This document shows, one piece after another, positions 22,504 through 35,200 of a stretch of 59,130 nt of DNA (its first letter is position 1; each line of letters begins with the position of its first letter). The notes beneath the pieces were generated by a model. That model saw only the letters and a program-made list of their open reading frames with translations, had not been told where the DNA came from and searched no databases. Source of the DNA: Hofstenia miamia. Taxonomy: Eukaryota > Xenacoelomorpha > Acoela. The DNA lies in the NCBI GenBank assembly GCA_004352715.1, contig SCFE01000094.1:478304-537433 (forward strand), in the 5' to 3' direction. The position numbers and the translations under genes are program-made.

Positions 22504-23961
22504 CTTAACTGAAATATAAATCCATAATCAGATAAATATAATTGAATTAGAAATAGGGCTAAGAAGCTTTACTACGACATAAATAGGATTACACACGTAG
22601 CATGCCTTGTCAAAGTTTGATTCGTTTTGCAATTTTTTTTGCAATAAAAATTGAGCATATAACTTGTTAAATAAACAATGTGCTTAACAAAAAACTCTTA
22701 AAAAGTATCCATAAAATTATAATAATATTTTAAAAACCTGAGTGAAATTTTGTTTTTTGTTTTTAATAAATTAGAAATCAAATTAAGCATGAAGAAAATC
22801 TTACAAAATGTCTATAAAATTTTTTTTCACGTTATATCTCATGAATATGTAGAATTCAAGTGATAAATATATAGCAAGTGGATGAAGTTATTCGATGTGC
22901 GGCAGCAATGAGGTAATTAACTTGAACAAATGCTACCCATTAAGTAACTAAGATTAAGAAAAAAAGCTGCTCAATTTCTAACATTTTGAATAACATTCAA
23001 CATTTAACAACTTTTTTTTACCAGTCATAGCTTGCATTTGAAATCTATAAGTATGTGGAGCAAATTTGTTCAAAAAATCATTGCGTTCGTCAATGAAAAC
23101 TCAAAGAAACAATTAAACAGCAAATATAAAATACAATAAGAATGAAAGGTTTCTGCAAGCGCAGCGTCTAATTTATATATTTCTTAGAGGCTGTTTTAAT
23201 ATGTTATATTAAATTGCAAAAATATACAGCTTCTAATTGCCAATATTTATCTGAATAAAGAATATCTGTTGCTGTCTTTCATGGTTTTCATATGCTCTTT
23301 TATTTATAAATTATTTCGATTGCAATCTCACATACTGTTTTGCAAAAAAAGATTGTATTCGTTGAAGAGACAGGTAACTGTATGAAAATGTCGCTGCTTG
23401 GTGATGAATATGATTGATTTCATGAGGGGATGCTATTGAGTCACTTCTTCCGTTTTCAAAGTGAAAAAAAGCCTGACCAAAATAGGTTTAAGGACTACAT
23501 AGGATATTTGATATTAGTTAAAATATATTCATGCTATAAATTAAATTTAACCAAAATAGAATTCAAAGCAAAGATTTGTTCTATAAATTGCATGAACCCT
23601 AAATTGTGAAATATTTCCAATTTCTTAAAACCCATTGATAAACTAAACCAATTCTGATTTTGTAAGTGTTAAACCCTTAATTGAATGCAAACGACTATAA
23701 CACGCATAGTTTTTTAAGCTTAGAAGAATTGATTTAACAACTTTACTTTAATTATTTTCTACAAACAATTGTAATACAGCATTATTGAACATTTAGGGTA
23801 ATACTCCGAAACGCGCTTACACGATACAAAGATTGGTCATTATTTGAAATTGCTAACACTTAAATGTATGTTATTAGTAAATAATATACAAAAAATGTAA
23901 CGAATTAAACAGATAAAATTAAAAAAACTGGATTTATTTCTAATAAATATAACAGTCATAA
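22504..23961. other. Intergenic sequence between the MADF gene and the GPCR
   Basis: About 1.45 kb, AT-rich, with no open frame or repeat I can support. Confidence 0.5.
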
Positions 23962-23967
23962 TTTATT
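23962..23967 (-). terminator. Likely poly(A) signal of the GPCR gene
   Basis: AATAAA on the minus strand, 83 bases after the GPCR stop codon. Confidence 0.55.
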
Positions 23968-24049
23968 TTTTCAGCATTTAAAACCAGTTATAGTCAAATC
24001 CAAATACAGCAGGCGACAAGAAATTCATTACAACCCTCAAACCGAAAAG

Positions 24050-26416
24050 TTAACGTAATTTTAACAGCTTTAGTGCAGCGTTTTTGAATTCCGTGTTTGT
24101 TAGAGGATAAGCAAAGAAATTTACAGCGACATTACTAAACACGAAAAATGTTGTGAGCTTTTGATAAAAGCTGTCCAAACTCCACACTGGTCGGTTTAAA
24201 ATGTTTACCAAGACCATGAAATGGAAATGGCAAGGAAACGTTGAGATGATGAAAATGAAGGTGACAACAAAGAGGGTTTGAGTAATCTTAGATTTAGCCT
24301 TGCTCATAACTGTTGACTTCTTGCCTCCACCTAAAACAAAGCAAATTAAAATATTATTAAATATAATGATAACTCAGAAGAACAACTGATAGTTTAAATG
24401 AGTTCATAATTTTTAACTGAAAATTATTCTCAATAAATATTGTATGTCCCATTTTCCACCTCCTGCTTATCATTCTAAAAGTATAATAATGAAAGGTTAA
24501 TAATAAAAAATTACCGGCAGCAGATCTTTTATACATAGTTAAGGATAATTTCAAAGCAATTGCTAAATAGCAAAATATTGGAATTGCAAGTTGCAGAAGG
24601 ACATAATCAATGCTGTTAAAAAGTCCGTATACCACTGATAGAAAGCTTGAGTAGTCCTGCTCACAAATCCCGTTGTTTACGGAAATTGAAGCGTACTCAT
24701 TTGTAAGCACTAACATTGATGTATAGAGCCATGGGACAACTGATATTACATAGCAAACCTTTTTGCTAAAATATTGCTGATAGAAGATTGGATACAGCAC
24801 AGCAGCAAACCGTTCCATTGAAATTGTGGTTATAATAAGAGCAGAGTTCTTCATTGCCTAAAAAGATGTCTGCATTTCCCTACTAATACAAATAGTACAT
24901 GATGTTCAATTTAAACATACTAAAAAATTTATGAAATCCATCATGAATCAACATAATAACATTTGCTTTATTCATAAATGCTACCTAATGATAAATGTTA
25001 ATTGCCAATTATGACAATATTGACGAGTAATAGGGTAAAAATTGAAAATTGATTATGTTCTAGTATGCATGGAAAAGTAAATGATGGATAGGAAAAAAAC
25101 GACTCAAGCCTTATATAAAAATTGCAATTAAGATTAATTAAATAACTTAGGAACTGTAGAAAATGAAATTCTACCAAATCCCGAATCCACATTTATATAT
25201 ATAATTCGCAGAATGTAATAAGAATTTGCAAAATTTAAACAATAAAAATAAAAATTAAGTTAATTGCGGAAANNNNNNNNNNNNNNNNNNNNNGTAATAG
25301 GGTAAAAATTGAAAATTGATTATGTTCTAGTATGCATGGAAAAGTAAATGATGGATAGGAAAAAAACGACTCAAGCCTTATATAAAAATTGCAATTAAGA
25401 TTAATTAAATAACTTAGGAACTGTAGAAAATGAAATTCTACCAAATCCCGAATCCACATTTATATATATAATTCGCAGAATGTAATAAGAATTTGCAAAA
25501 TTTAAACAATAAAGATAAAGATTAAGTTAATTGCGGAAAAATTTAAAGATCAATTAAAATGCAAGAAATAGATTTCTGGATAAATTTAAGTAAAAATTTC
25601 TTACGACTAGGCAACAATATACTTTTCTCAAATTCGTTTCTAAAATTCTGTCAATTACTTGATATATTTTAAGTGTTTATATAATTAAAAAATCTAATGT
25701 TTTTCAAATATAATATCAGATAGTGTTGAAAAGAATTGCTCAAATATGAATTGATTGCATATTCCTAAATTCTTATATGAAGGATAATTCCGTTATAAAC
25801 AGCTTGAAGAGAATAAATTGTTAAACCTCGCTAGCAACATGTAAGTGATTAAATTTTAACCATTACTCTAAGTTTTTAGGGAAGAAAAAATTAAAAATGG
25901 ATATTTGTGCTTAGGCATTTTGGCAGATTGAAAAATAAATTCATACATAAATGTAACAAAAAATTTTGAAAAGGCCTCATTTAATCAGGCACCCAATCAT
26001 ACCGGTAAATCACTATCCCTACCTTTTGTACCTATATTTACAATCAGGTATACATAAAAATAGTAATTAAGAACTTTTAGAAAACCGTAAAAACAGTGTG
26101 TACTTACAGAAAATTGCAAATTTTGAGACTTTAGCGAGCAAACAATTCTGCCCAAAATGACAATTTTTGGGACACTACCGACAAAGCTTCTTAGACTGGG
26201 TGTAAGCATTGTAATCGACATAAGAGATGAAGCAAGACAATCACTGAGAGCTAAATTTGCCATCAGAACATAATAGTTGCTCCCCTTTGTTTGAGATTTT
26301 ACAATGACACTTACAATGAAAATGTTGGAAAACACACCGAACACGCTAACAAACGTCATTGCCCACTGAACTGAGGAATCTAAAAAATGAGATTCGGTAG
26401 AATTAGTTTCATTCAT
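24050..26416 (-). CDS. Class A (rhodopsin-like) G protein-coupled receptor, three exons
   Basis: Exons 26416-26108, 24857-24515 and 24330-24050 join in frame to 310 aa. Splice sites are GTAAGT/TTTTTAG and GTAATT/GTTTTAG, with phases 0 and 1. N-glycosylation sites (NETNST) precede TM1. TM2 contains NLALSDCLASSL. TM3 starts at a Cys (GRIVCSLK) and ends in SMERFAAVLYP, where ERF replaces DRY. TM6 contains FIFIISTFPCHFHF, with FP..H instead of CWxP. TM7 ends NVAVNFFAYPLTN, a changed NPxxY, followed by a short basic tail. Membrane receptor; ligand unknown. The length suits a small orphan receptor. TATAAATA lies 33 bases before the ATG. Intron 1 contains the 25027-25538 assembly duplication, so its real length is shorter. 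Confidence 0.85.
25027..25538. repeat. About 246-bp duplication around a 21-N gap, within GPCR intron 1
   Basis: Positions 25027-25272 and 25294-25538 are the same sequence from GTAATAGGG to GCGGAA, differing at about two bases, with Ns at 25273-25293. An unmerged overlap of contig ends is the simplest explanation. Confidence 0.85.
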
Positions 26417-26448
26417 TTCTAAAATGCTACGAAATCTCCCTACGACGC

Positions 26449-26456
26449 TATTTATA
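26449..26456 (-). promoter_or_regulatory. TATA-like box upstream of the GPCR
   Basis: TATAAATA on the minus strand, 33 bases before the start codon. If used, the 5' UTR would be only a few bases, so it may be fortuitous. Confidence 0.3.
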
Positions 26457-28787
26457 CCTTCCTAAATCTTTTACAAAATGTCATTGGATAAAATTCAAAT
26501 TTTCATTTAATAGAATTGGCTAATGTTTATCCATTAAGCAAATATCAAACAATCATGGTGTTATTCGTATTTCGAATTGAAAGACTTTATCATAAATTTG
26601 TTCTTAATTTGTTATCAAAGCTTAGCCTTAGCGCCAATTAAGATATACCAGTATCAAAATGTACGTTGTCGTTAGTTCCTATAGTCAGGAAATTAGTCAA
26701 ATAATTCAGAGTATACCAAAAAATTGATTCAGGATCTATTTTTGTATTACTAAATGTATCCTAGACTTATATTAACTTTACATGCTTCATTGTACATTTG
26801 CTAATGCTGTTCCTCCGGGGGATATTATTTTTACCCGGGAGAGAATCACCCCCAGAAATACCCCTGTAGATTCTTCAATGTATGTCGTATAAACCATTAA
26901 TAGCGGATTTATTTGAATTACCTACCTAAAATATTTAAAAGTGAATGGATGACTTGAATAATGGAATGTTTTGACAATTGACTTACAAAGTGATTATATT
27001 TTTGTAAGAACAATTAATATTATTTTGAGAAAACTTAATGTTTATAGTATAGAACAGGAAATATCAATAATTGAATTCTCTAGAAAGGTAACAGAATATA
27101 TTTGAAAAAATAATAAAACTAATCGAAATATTTTGCATTTGCAACCATCCAGACATGTCGGAATAAGACAAAATCTTGAAATTATTTGATATTTTGAACA
27201 AATCTACTATTAAATAAGAATAACATTATTAAAAAAAGAGTTCCCTTATCGATTTCAATTACTAAAATCTTCAGATTGTTACGAAAGCTGAATCCTTAGG
27301 GGGTTAATTTTTAACCATTCAAGTCAAAATTCATAAAAACTTTAAATAAAGGTTAACTTAGCAGACCACAAATAATAAGGCAGGTCACCTATATCCAATC
27401 ATTGACCGTTCCCAAGAATCCAATCGGTGTTCATTTTTTCTCTCAATTCAATTGAGGTTTTAGTGAAAACTACATTTTCGACTTTTTTCGGTATCAGAGT
27501 GGTAAACTGGTCAGTTGAAAATGTACTCATAATTCTACTCGTAGGGCAAAAAGTTTATTTATCCTTAAACTTCTTAGCGATTTCTGAAAACTATTTTTCA
27601 AACATTTGACATTTTCAAAGAAAACTGTTAATCTTTTCAAAAACTTCAGCCACGCCAAGAAGCTTTAATTAAAGTTTTCAACTTTGCATTAAAGAATGTT
27701 CTCGACTAGAGCTGATCATGCCTCATAATTTTCAAATTTCATAATAGGCTTGGAGAAAATTTTTTGTAAATATGGGAAAACGATTTGTACTTTAAATAAA
27801 TGATAAGCAGTTTATTGTTTAAGTAATTTGCTTAGATTCCTTCTAAAAAATATCTAACAATACTTTCAATTCATACAAGTATTAAAATGATATTGGATGA
27901 AGCTGATCATATATATATTTGAGAAAGCAACTAAATACCATAGACCACTATAATTTATTTTTTTTGGGAATAATGCAATAATAGTTACATGGGCATTTCG
28001 GGTTGACTGGTTGTGAATTTGAATAACTAGATGGTTAATTGCCCACATAGTTTAACAATAAAAAAGGATGATTTTACATTTTTAAAGTGTTGTATAGAAA
28101 GAATTTTATACCTGAGAAAGGAGCTTTTTTCTGATCCGGAGATTTTCAACATCGTGATTTTATCCAAGTTTAAAGCCATTACTGGAATAGAAAATACGTG
28201 TTATTATTAATAGCCTTTATCTGAAATTTAAAAAATTGATCAGATTTTCAAATTTAAAAAAAGTTGACTTTGATTTTGTTAATCTGTAATTATAATGTTG
28301 CCTGAAATTACCACAATTGTAGGTTTTGTTACAAAAACATGGAAATTGGAGCCTATGAGAGTCAAGGCCTATTTCTTTTTTTCAAGTAAGAACATGTTAG
28401 CAATCCAATTAAAACTATCATAAAATCCCTATTATAACAAACGCTTTTGCAATATGTACTGCATCCAATATATTTTTACAAAAGACAAATTGAGATAGTT
28501 GGAAGTTGTTTTGAAAAATCAGACATTAACTAAGTTGTTTACCTCCTACTACTGTATGTTATTTCGTTAAATATTTAAGAAGCATATTAGAATGGTGCAT
28601 TCTTTCAAACTATAAAACTTGGGATTGTAGACAGATATTATATATTCTAAATCTTCTTAAGCGCCAAACAACCAATCTTGTTAATTTGTTGTATATTAGT
28701 TTCTTTCTAGAGAATATTAAACAATATACCATTTTCCGTCCAATAATGACATTTTTACAATCAACAATGACATTTTTGTAATCAATA
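26457..28787. other. Intergenic sequence with dispersed repeat fragments
   Basis: No gene seen. At 26813-26872 a GC-rich patch reads CAGGGGTATTTCTGGGGG on the minus strand, then CCCGGGT and CCCCCGG, another hAT-like end. Positions 27730-27795 resemble 17740-17810. Confidence 0.45.
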
Positions 28788-29787
28788 NNNNNNNNNNNNN
28801 NNNNNNNNNNNNNNNNNNNNNNNNNNNNNNNNNNNNNNNNNNNNNNNNNNNNNNNNNNNNNNNNNNNNNNNNNNNNNNNNNNNNNNNNNNNNNNNNNNNN
28901 NNNNNNNNNNNNNNNNNNNNNNNNNNNNNNNNNNNNNNNNNNNNNNNNNNNNNNNNNNNNNNNNNNNNNNNNNNNNNNNNNNNNNNNNNNNNNNNNNNNN
29001 NNNNNNNNNNNNNNNNNNNNNNNNNNNNNNNNNNNNNNNNNNNNNNNNNNNNNNNNNNNNNNNNNNNNNNNNNNNNNNNNNNNNNNNNNNNNNNNNNNNN
29101 NNNNNNNNNNNNNNNNNNNNNNNNNNNNNNNNNNNNNNNNNNNNNNNNNNNNNNNNNNNNNNNNNNNNNNNNNNNNNNNNNNNNNNNNNNNNNNNNNNNN
29201 NNNNNNNNNNNNNNNNNNNNNNNNNNNNNNNNNNNNNNNNNNNNNNNNNNNNNNNNNNNNNNNNNNNNNNNNNNNNNNNNNNNNNNNNNNNNNNNNNNNN
29301 NNNNNNNNNNNNNNNNNNNNNNNNNNNNNNNNNNNNNNNNNNNNNNNNNNNNNNNNNNNNNNNNNNNNNNNNNNNNNNNNNNNNNNNNNNNNNNNNNNNN
29401 NNNNNNNNNNNNNNNNNNNNNNNNNNNNNNNNNNNNNNNNNNNNNNNNNNNNNNNNNNNNNNNNNNNNNNNNNNNNNNNNNNNNNNNNNNNNNNNNNNNN
29501 NNNNNNNNNNNNNNNNNNNNNNNNNNNNNNNNNNNNNNNNNNNNNNNNNNNNNNNNNNNNNNNNNNNNNNNNNNNNNNNNNNNNNNNNNNNNNNNNNNNN
29601 NNNNNNNNNNNNNNNNNNNNNNNNNNNNNNNNNNNNNNNNNNNNNNNNNNNNNNNNNNNNNNNNNNNNNNNNNNNNNNNNNNNNNNNNNNNNNNNNNNNN
29701 NNNNNNNNNNNNNNNNNNNNNNNNNNNNNNNNNNNNNNNNNNNNNNNNNNNNNNNNNNNNNNNNNNNNNNNNNNNNNNNNNNNNNNN
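28788..29787. other. Assembly gap of exactly 1000 N
   Basis: The round size indicates a placeholder of unknown true length. The long open frames that span it are artefacts. Confidence 0.97.
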
Positions 29788-30935
29788 AAAAATATTCCTT
29801 GTTATCATACATTAGGTTTGGTGACTAATTTTTATCCATAAATTTCAATTGCTTACATGGACCACATTTAATTCGTTTTTCGGGAAAACAAACTATTTGA
29901 AGATGCCTGGATAATACATGTGGAACAAATTAAACATTTTAGTTAAACAAAAGAGATTGCATTTCAATGTAACAAATAATGTTTAGACATTAGTAAAAAT
30001 ACAATAACAGGTAAATAGGTAAAACATGAATTTTATATACAAAGTAAAAAAATTCAATTTTGTTATCCAATAATGCAAAACTAATTTAATCATCCATTGA
30101 TAACGCATTTGTAAAAGTTTTTTAAACAAAAGAGATTACATTAGTTTTAATGTAATAATAATAGTGTCAGAAATTTTTTGGAGACATTAAAAAATAAAAT
30201 GTCTAGTATACTGCATTTTAAAAAAACATTTAAGTGAGCATGGTAAAGCCCACAATTAAAAACAAAACAAAACACGTATATATTCTAATTTTTATAATAA
30301 TAACAATGGTAAATTACACTAAATTTTGTCTATTTTTTAGCTTATCACCACCAACGTTGATGTGAGTTCATATATTCTCGTCAACCACCATCTTCATTCC
30401 CCATGCACAGATAATTTTCGTCAAGTCTTGTTTGTCTGATGTATGTTGATAATCACACAATGCCATCAATAAATTATATCTAAGCATCAATATAAATGTT
30501 ATGCATCCACAAAATTAAATAGGGAATAATTATGCCATGTAAATAATAATCAAGATTTTTTATAGACAACCTCTTTTGGCATATTTAATAATTAACAGAG
30601 TATTATTACAACACAGAGAATTTGATATTATCAACATAAAAGAATTAATACGTCCCTTGGATTGATTTTAGCTGCCTCCTTGGTTAACATCAGCGTATTT
30701 CCACACTGAACAGAGTACATTGATTTCGGAGTTAACCTACTTTATGCTATAAGAATTCGGAGTGACAATGTACACATTGGTTTTTCCGCTAACATCCTAG
30801 CCAATACATAACAACTTCATGTGAAGACTAAATAATATTTTAAAATCACAATTGCAATATACTGTATCACCTTATTTTGAGCAGGTAATTAATGGTGGGT
30901 TGTTTTATATGATGGGAAACATTTCTTCTTCTTAT

Positions 30936-32272
30936 ACCAATAGAAAATCAATAGATTTAAATGTTTAAACTGATCATCAATGATGATGAGCTTTTTTGTA
31001 TACTCAGTGAAACTAAATAAACCTTAGCAAAATATATAATTAATTTCTTCTACAGTATTTATTGTATGAGATTTGTTAGTGTCAAAGAGGCCTTCTTTCA
31101 TCAGCTGATAATGGAAAACTTCTTCTTTCAAGTGAGGTAACGTAAAAATAGTAACAGACAGCTAAATATTTCCATTAACTTCTTATAAATTAAAAAATGA
31201 TTATACTTTTTTGCAAAGGAATTTTCACATGGAGGCATTCTTTCATCAGTGGATGATGGAAAACTTTTTTTAAAAACACATGGGATCTAAATAAACCTTT
31301 TGACATATATAAATAAACAGGGAAATATATTTTACCTTTTACAAAATAAATGATATGTGTGTGGGAGGCATTAGGGTGTATAGATTTTTTCAGTTGGTGG
31401 AGAATCATTCAGCAGAGTGAGGAAACTAAACTATATATTAAATAACCACTTGATTTAAAATATATTATACCATTTACAAAATAAATTAAATGTATGGAGG
31501 CATTGAAGAGACAGCCTTTTTTTAATTAGTGAGCAAACATTCATTGGAGGGTAATTACATCACTTGGAAAATTAAATTCACATAAATAATCAGTCAATGA
31601 AAAATGTTTATACCTTCTTTTACAAAATATCATGCATTGGGAGAGATGGATTTTCAATTGACAAACAAACGGGGAGCATAATCACATCACATTGTGTGGA
31701 AACTAAAAATTCACATAAATAAACATCAGATTAATTAAATTATACCATTTTAAAAATAAATTAGACATAGCAGGAGCATTTGAGTGATCGAATGGACATT
31801 GAGAATGGGTAAACTTTTTGCATGTGAGGTAGTCAATTATTCAAATGAGGGAATTCTAAATAAAGAATTAATTTTAAAATCAACATTGACAAAAAACATT
31901 ACGCAGAGAAATTAAACAAATTCGCATTGAACATGGTGGAGGGAGTAATTATGTAAAAACAGCAGAGGTAGAACATTGGAAATATCTAAACGTGAAATTT
32001 AATATTTAATTTTTTAAAAATAATCTACCATATACAAGAACTTGAAGCGGATACAATGCAGGAGGGAGAATGAACTATGAACTACTATGTATTGGAATCT
32101 AAAACATTAATTAATAATACATATAATATAAATTTTCATATACCTAGATGAATACGCTTAATCCCAATATCAATTAGTGCAGAGGTAGTAGCAATGATGG
32201 ACTGTGAATTATTAATCTGCTTGATATCTAAAACAAGAGTTTAACATTATAAAACATGTAAATTGTTATTAC
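30936..32272 (-). repeat. Array of about 130-bp units with mini-intron-like spacers (copy 1)
   Basis: On the minus strand, AT-rich blocks starting GTA/GTG and ending TTTAG recur at 32228-32272, 32099-32143, 31986-32028, 31856-31902, 31703-31745, about 31563-31613 (acceptor mutated), 31426-31470, 31287-31335, 31162-31206 and 31013-31053; lengths 41-51. The segments between are 70-110 bases. Several share AATTTATTTTGTAAAAG before GTATAA and a start TTTCC or ATATT. In one frame some give related peptides (HQLKKSIHPNASH; FHHPLMKECLHV; FHYQLMKEGLF). The first block follows the polymerase C-terminus directly (PYRHK, then GTAATA). The array could be a chain of mini-exons or a tandem repeat with conserved AT-rich spacers. 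No function is known to me. Confidence 0.7.
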
Positions 32273-35200
32273 CTTTATGTCTATATGGAAGTGTTTCTAT
32301 ACTGTTAACAAGATAGCATTTATTATCATAGCATGATAATGCTATATGATTTGACGTCTCCACACTAATTTAATGCATGTGCCAACGTATTACAGTCATC
32401 AGTCTTTGAATGATACCATCTTCCAGAAGAATATTCTTGAACAAATCAAAATTCATTGTCTGCTTCACTGACCAGGTTACTCCTTTTGCACTGGCCTTCT
32501 CCAATATCTCATGACTTTCACTTGAATATTCAACAGAATATAGTTTTGGTTTAAGTGCAACTACACAGTTTAATACACCCCTGGCCAATTCATCCTTGAC
32601 TTTAAGGTACACTTTTTTATTCACATCAGAGTATAGGGGTGACAATATTGGATAATTTGAAAAGTCAAATTGATGTGAGATTGATTCTAACTCTGTGTAC
32701 AAATTTTCTGCCTTAATTTTAATAGAGTAACAAGTCTGTGTCAGAATACAATAACATAATTCTATTTTTAAAAGATGGTTTCATAACCTCATAATGGAAT
32801 ATGAATGTTAACAACTTGGATAGATAAAGTATAGCTGAACCAAGATAATTGGGTCTGTTCCATTCAATATCTGCTTGTCTTAACATAACCTGAACCAAAT
32901 CTTTGCTGACAATGTTATACAATTTAAATTCAGGTTTTTTAATTAACTTTTCTGTGGATTCCAGATCATGTGCAAACTTTATACTTACCTGTTTTCTTAA
33001 ATTTTCCATGCACTTTCCAAACACAGCATTTGACATTAATTTGTAGAATGCTTTTTCAAAATCATTTCACGCAGCCTTCCTCTTCTCTGTGTTTAAGTCG
33101 ATATATGATTTCAAAAATGGTGCCTGCTTAAATTCAAGTGCCTTGTGAAATTTTGTAATTTTTAATCCTCATTCAACATATAATTTTAGTACTTCGTAGT
33201 GGACAATATAATTCTCTTTTTTGTAAAATGTTTGCACAAGTTTAGGTATTGGCGCCAGTTTTATTTTTAATCTATTTTTAATTTCAAGTTGGTACGCTGA
33301 TAAATGCTTATCTTGTATTGTCATCTTATGTGGGGCCATTGGAAAATCAAAGTGATCATCGTGAAGATATTCCAGATATTCCAAATCAACCTCCAACATG
33401 TACCCAGTCTGTGAGTCTTGAGGCGTGGACAATATTTCCTTGAGTTTTGCTGAAGACCACCTCAGTCCACCCACAGGTAAGCTTAAACTCATGGTTCTGC
33501 TATAGAGTCCATTCATATCCGTGAAAAATCTGAAATTTGTCTCCTTCTCAGGGTCATAGCTCTCCACTAGCAGGTTATTTGCCTTAAAATATTGATTGGA
33601 AAATATTGAACACATGCCTCCTCTGATGCTGTCTTGAATAAAATTCAATTCCATCTCATCATGTATAGGGTCTAGTGAAACACCAGTATACTTTAGTATC
33701 ATGTGCCAGCTAAAGTTTGATAGCATAAAAAAGTGGCCAGGGTCTAGATTATACGTCTCCATGCTCTGTATTCTAAATTAGCATATCACATCAAGGAGTA
33801 ATAACATGTCTGAAATTAAATAGTTGTATGGTAATTTTTAAAATTTTCACACCTGCCCAAGACCCATGTGTTACTGCATTCAAAATCCAATTCCTCCTGG
33901 GTTAATGGAATTTTTCTGGTTAATGCATCTCTCCAGTGCTCCAAATCTGGGAGGCCCAACTCATTAAATTTATCAAAGCTATCAAACCATGTGAAAGGGA
34001 ATACACCTTTACTGCGTGAAAACGCCTCTGTTTTTTGTTTCCCCATACCATCATTTAAAAAATTGTATTTTTCTCCTCCAATATTCTTTGTAAGGTTTGA
34101 TAGACTATCACTTATGAATTGATAGCTGTCTAAAAACCGGGAGCTCCTCATATATCAGCTTGTAATTTCCTTTTTTATTGTTATACCCATCAACTGGCAC
34201 CACTAAACTTAAGGATAGAAAAACTTCAGAAGTACATGGTATGCATCTCACTTTTTCTCCATCTTTCATCTTCAAACTTTTCAATAAAATATGCATATCA
34301 TATTTACTACCATTGTGCATGAAAATCAGGGTAAATTGCGGACTTTGATTTAAAATATTGCAATTATTGTGTGTGACACCTCTTATTTCTCCAGTGAAAT
34401 GGCAATGATCAATTACTTTAACATCCTCATGTGTAAACGTGTTTTTGCAAAATATACATAAGTTTCCTCTGCTCTTCTGATATTACTAGCTCGCAATAAC
34501 ATTGTTTCATCTCATAGGACTGTTTTGCCAATTTCCATAAATGATTCCATCCATGCTCCATACATTGTTTGCCAGTATAAATCTCGCATGTTAATAGTTT
34601 GTCCATACTACTCATTGCCACACAGACACCCGATGGAATTTGCTTTACATCTTGAATGGTGTAGCTTGAGGAAGGGTTTGGTTGAACACTCTGGACTTTT
34701 CTTGAAATTGCTTCTATATCCAGAGTGCCAACCCTGGGAATGTAGTTCTATGCTTGATATGCTTTAAATTTAATCTTGTCTACAGGATCTGGAAATGTTA
34801 TTCTTGGTTCTGGTACTCCACCACATTTATTTTCATGCTTTGATAAATTTTCTTGAGTCTTGAAACCTGATAAACATTTTGGGCAAAAGAAATCATGATT
34901 TCTATTCTTAAAAAACTGGAGACAGGCATTCAAATTGGTGATGGCAAGGTAGTGACTTTTTTCTTCTTCTTCAATTAACAACAAATTAACCATCTTCTGA
35001 TGATGGCATGGAGACATATATGCTGGCACAAGACATCATTCATTTAGCAAGTATACATTAACATTTAACAAGTTCCACGTTTCAAAAATACATACATTGT
35101 TGATTGATAGTGGGAATGTTAACCCAGAATATTTAAACTCGGGAAGAAATTTCTTCATTTGTGTTATCTGGCATCGTGCTTTAATTTCAGGATGAAGTCA

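Noticed and set aside
28610-29812. Long minus-strand open frames of 360-400 codons
   Set aside because: They consist almost wholly of N from the 1000-base gap.
30936-32272. CRISPR-like array
   Set aside because: Regular spacing drew attention, but the spacers are similar and the repeats diverge, the genome is animal, and no cas-like gene is present.
33868-34122. Plus-strand 84-codon frame, repeated at 54049-54303
   Set aside because: Antisense shadow of PolB; identical in both copies only because PolB is.
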